A DNA stretch of 64,000 bases. It comes from NCEH01 sp043195135. Lineage in GTDB: Bacteria; Pseudomonadota; Alphaproteobacteria; Rhizobiales; Xanthobacteraceae. Below the pieces are notes generated by a model. It made no database searches. It saw only the letters and a list, made by a program, of their open reading frames with translations, and was not told the DNA's origin. Position numbers and translations under genes: made by a program. The DNA lies in the NCBI RefSeq assembly GCF_043195135.1, contig NZ_JBAFWP010000002.1; one strand, given 5' to 3'. Positions 62,735 through 64,000 of this stretch are shown here, piece after piece; position 1 is the first letter of the stretch; each line of letters opens with the position of its first letter.

Positions 62735-63400
62735 TCAGCCGACGGCGGGAATGTCGAGGCCGGTGATGCGGATGCCCGCGCCCGGCACTTTGTACCGCCG
62801 GTTGATGCCGATCAGCACGGAGGTGAGCGCCTCGGCGGCAGCGGAATTGGCGAGCACGCCGCCGTCGATGCCGCGCGTCGCGATCACGCCGGCAAGAGCG
62901 ATCACCTGGTCGCGGGCGTCCTTGTCATTGCCGAACACCAGCACGTCGCAATCCACCTTGCCGCCGCCGTGCAGCTTCGTGGCCCCCACATTGTGGAATG
63001 CGGAAACCACGCGCACGCCTTCGCCCAGCAGGCTCTGGGCGATCTGCGCGGCCGACCCTTCGGGGGGCAGCTGGACCGTGGAAACCTTGGGCGGCACCAG
63101 AGGCACGGCGGCATCCACCAGGATCTTGCCCTGCACCGCGTCGCGCACGTCCAGCAACGTGGCTTCGTGGCTTGCGAACGGCACCGCCAGAACGATGATA
63201 TCGCCGGCGCGCGCGGCGCCCGCATTGTCGTCGCCACGGGCCGTGCCGCCGAGGGCAACTGCGGCTTCGGCGGCTTTTTCGGCGCTGCGCGAGCCGATTA
63301 CCACGTCATAGCCGGCCGCCGCCCAGGACTTGGCAAGGCCGGAGCCGAGATCGCCCGTTCCCCCGAGGATGGCAATGGTGGGCTTGGCGTCGCCGGACAT
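62735..63400 (-). CDS. npdG: F420-dependent NADP oxidoreductase (NpdG/Fno)
   Basis: 221 residues from ATG 63400 with AGGAAC upstream. The Rossmann loop ILGGTGDLGSGLAKSWAAAG opens the protein. The strand-2 end VIGSRSAEKAAEAA has Ser-Arg for the NADP phosphate, and VPLVPPKVSTVQLPPEGSAA plus VVSAFHNVGATKLHGGGK are typical of Fno. It moves hydride between NADPH and F420, providing F420H2 for an oxidoreductase such as the LLM protein. It is the first gene of the F420 operon, 7 nt before cofE. Confidence 0.93.
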   Translation of the reverse strand: MSGDAKPTIAILGGTGDLGSGLAKSWAAAGYDVVIGSRSAEKAAEAAVALGGTARGDDNAGAARAGDIIVLAVPFASHEATLLDVRDAVQGKILVDAAVPLVPPKVSTVQLPPEGSAAQIAQSLLGEGVRVVSAFHNVGATKLHGGGKVDCDVLVFGNDKDARDQVIALAGVIATRGIDGGVLANSAAAEALTSVLIGINRRYKVPGAGIRITGLDIPAVG

Positions 63401-63874
63401 GGGCTCTGTTCCTGATTTTAGTGTTGAATCAAATTGTTGGCGATTTCGCGCACGGCGTTTCGGCCAGGGAATTCGATCTCGATGAGGCAAATGGTGCTAT
63501 AAACAGAATGATAAGACAACTCAATTCTTCAATCGCCCTTTCGGGTCCACCGGCAACGGCGCCGGAAGCTCGAAAATCCAGAGCCGGCGCCGCTTTCCCG
63601 GCAAACGAAAGTGCCGTTGCGACCGGTGCTGGAGCGGCCGCGTCAAAAAAATGCTGCGCCCCGCGGAGCGATTGCGCAAGAGAGCCTTGACAGAAGGAGT
63701 TTTCCTATCTGATGGTATATAGAATGATTGGTGCCCGGGGCTGATTTCGGAAAGTGTCCGATCCGCTCCCGCGCCCTTCATGCGCGTTATGTGGGCCTTC
63801 CGCGCATGTTCATCGCAGCAAGACGATGCCAGTGCTTCAACAACGAAAAATAACCCCCTCCAGAGGATAGGTGA
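63401..63874. other. Divergent gap between npdG and a livK-like gene
   Basis: 474 nt with no supported gene; an 89-codon frame at 63421-63690 has no ribosome site or family features. It must hold the promoters for both sides. TTGACA at 63687-63692 precedes an AT-rich stretch with TATATA at 63716-63721 on the plus strand, but the spacing is too long for a normal promoter. The 16-bp operator candidate is not present here. Confidence 0.4.
63496..63524 (-). promoter_or_regulatory. Putative sigma-70 promoter of the F420 operon
   Basis: On the minus strand TTGAGT (63524-63519), a 17-nt spacer and TATAGC (63501-63496) lie about 95 nt before the npdG ATG. Each hexamer matches the consensus at 4 of 6 positions. 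Confidence 0.4.
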
Positions 63875-64000
63875 TATGGCGAAGCTGAAATTCGGATTTC
63901 TGACATCTGCCGCCTGTGCATTGGGATTATCCGTGGCCTTCGCCTTGCCGGCGGCTGCGCAGGACATTTCCATCGGCGTGAACATGCCGCTCACCGGGGC
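63875..64000 (+). CDS. Liv-type ABC transporter substrate-binding protein (partial, runs off the window)
   Basis: 42 residues are visible from ATG 63875, with AGAGGA about 8 nt upstream. A signal peptide (FLTSAACALGLSVAFALPAA then AQ) leads into ISIGVNMPLTG, the standard opening of the periplasmic binding fold of branched-chain amino acid-type receptors. The rest lies beyond the window. It is divergent from npdG, and since livHMGF in this window lacks a receptor gene, it may serve that transporter (inference). Confidence 0.85.

Noticed and set aside
63421..63690. 89-codon frame in the gap before the livK-like gene
   Set aside because: No ribosome site and no recognisable motif; it overlaps the likely promoter region of npdG.

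Overview
The window is about 64 kb of high-GC DNA that reads as a chromosomal segment of an alphaproteobacterium, most likely Hyphomicrobiales (Xanthobacteraceae-like). The signs are an Alphaproteobacteria-type Tad/Cpa pilus locus, an EcfG-like stress promoter pattern (GGAAC-N16-CGTT), REP-like palindromes of the rhizobial type, a DUF882 protein beside an L,D-transpeptidase, and very GC-rich third codon positions. The genus cannot be fixed from sequence reading alone.

Layout. 1-3.9 kb: end of a sugar-type ABC transporter ATPase followed by an overlapping catabolic operon (Gfo/Idh/MocA dehydrogenase, FadR-type regulator, divergent SDR, DapA-family aldolase). 4.0-5.7 kb: REP-like palindromes, tRNA-Arg(CCT), and a wrecked integration site with a truncated tyrosine recombinase cut by an internally deleted IS481-type element. 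6-19.4 kb: a LuxR-type response regulator and a Tad/Flp pilus locus. On the minus strand this runs from the pilin through prepilin peptidase, CpaB, CpaE, CpaF, TadB, TadC and TadG to two TadE-like pseudopilins. A secretin module and a TPR lipoprotein gene lie divergently next to it. 19.7-26.1 kb: a Czc-type heavy-metal efflux operon. 26.5-32.9 kb: small secreted proteins, a large KatE-type catalase, a YciF-like ferritin fold protein, a dead alcohol dehydrogenase and a hybrid histidine kinase. Three sites resemble promoters of the general stress sigma factor EcfG. 33-40 kb: oligoendopeptidase F, a REC-Fis response regulator, an L,D-transpeptidase and a DUF882 protein.

40.2-63.4 kb is the most unusual part. 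It is a 23-kb block with every gene on the minus strand. It begins upstream with a complete coenzyme F420 pathway (npdG, cofE, cofD, cofC, fbiC, four of them with 4-nt stop/start overlaps). A catabolic set follows: a PLP enzyme of unknown function, a CoA-transferase pair, an LLM-family (probably F420-dependent) oxidoreductase, an M20 deacylase and a diaminopropionate ammonia-lyase homologue. Then come a LivHMGF transporter, a second ABC importer of the nitrate/taurine type, enoyl-CoA hydratase, an ADP-forming acyl-CoA synthetase and a GntR regulator. The Liv operon has no binding-protein gene of its own, but a Liv-type binding protein starts at the very end of the window, divergent from npdG. 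A nearly identical 16-bp sequence lies upstream of both the PLP/CoA-transferase operon and the Liv operon. I interpret the block as a self-sufficient F420-dependent catabolic island: uptake of an amino-acid-like or N-acyl compound, deacylation and deamination, F420 redox chemistry, CoA activation and beta-oxidation-type steps. The substrate is unknown.
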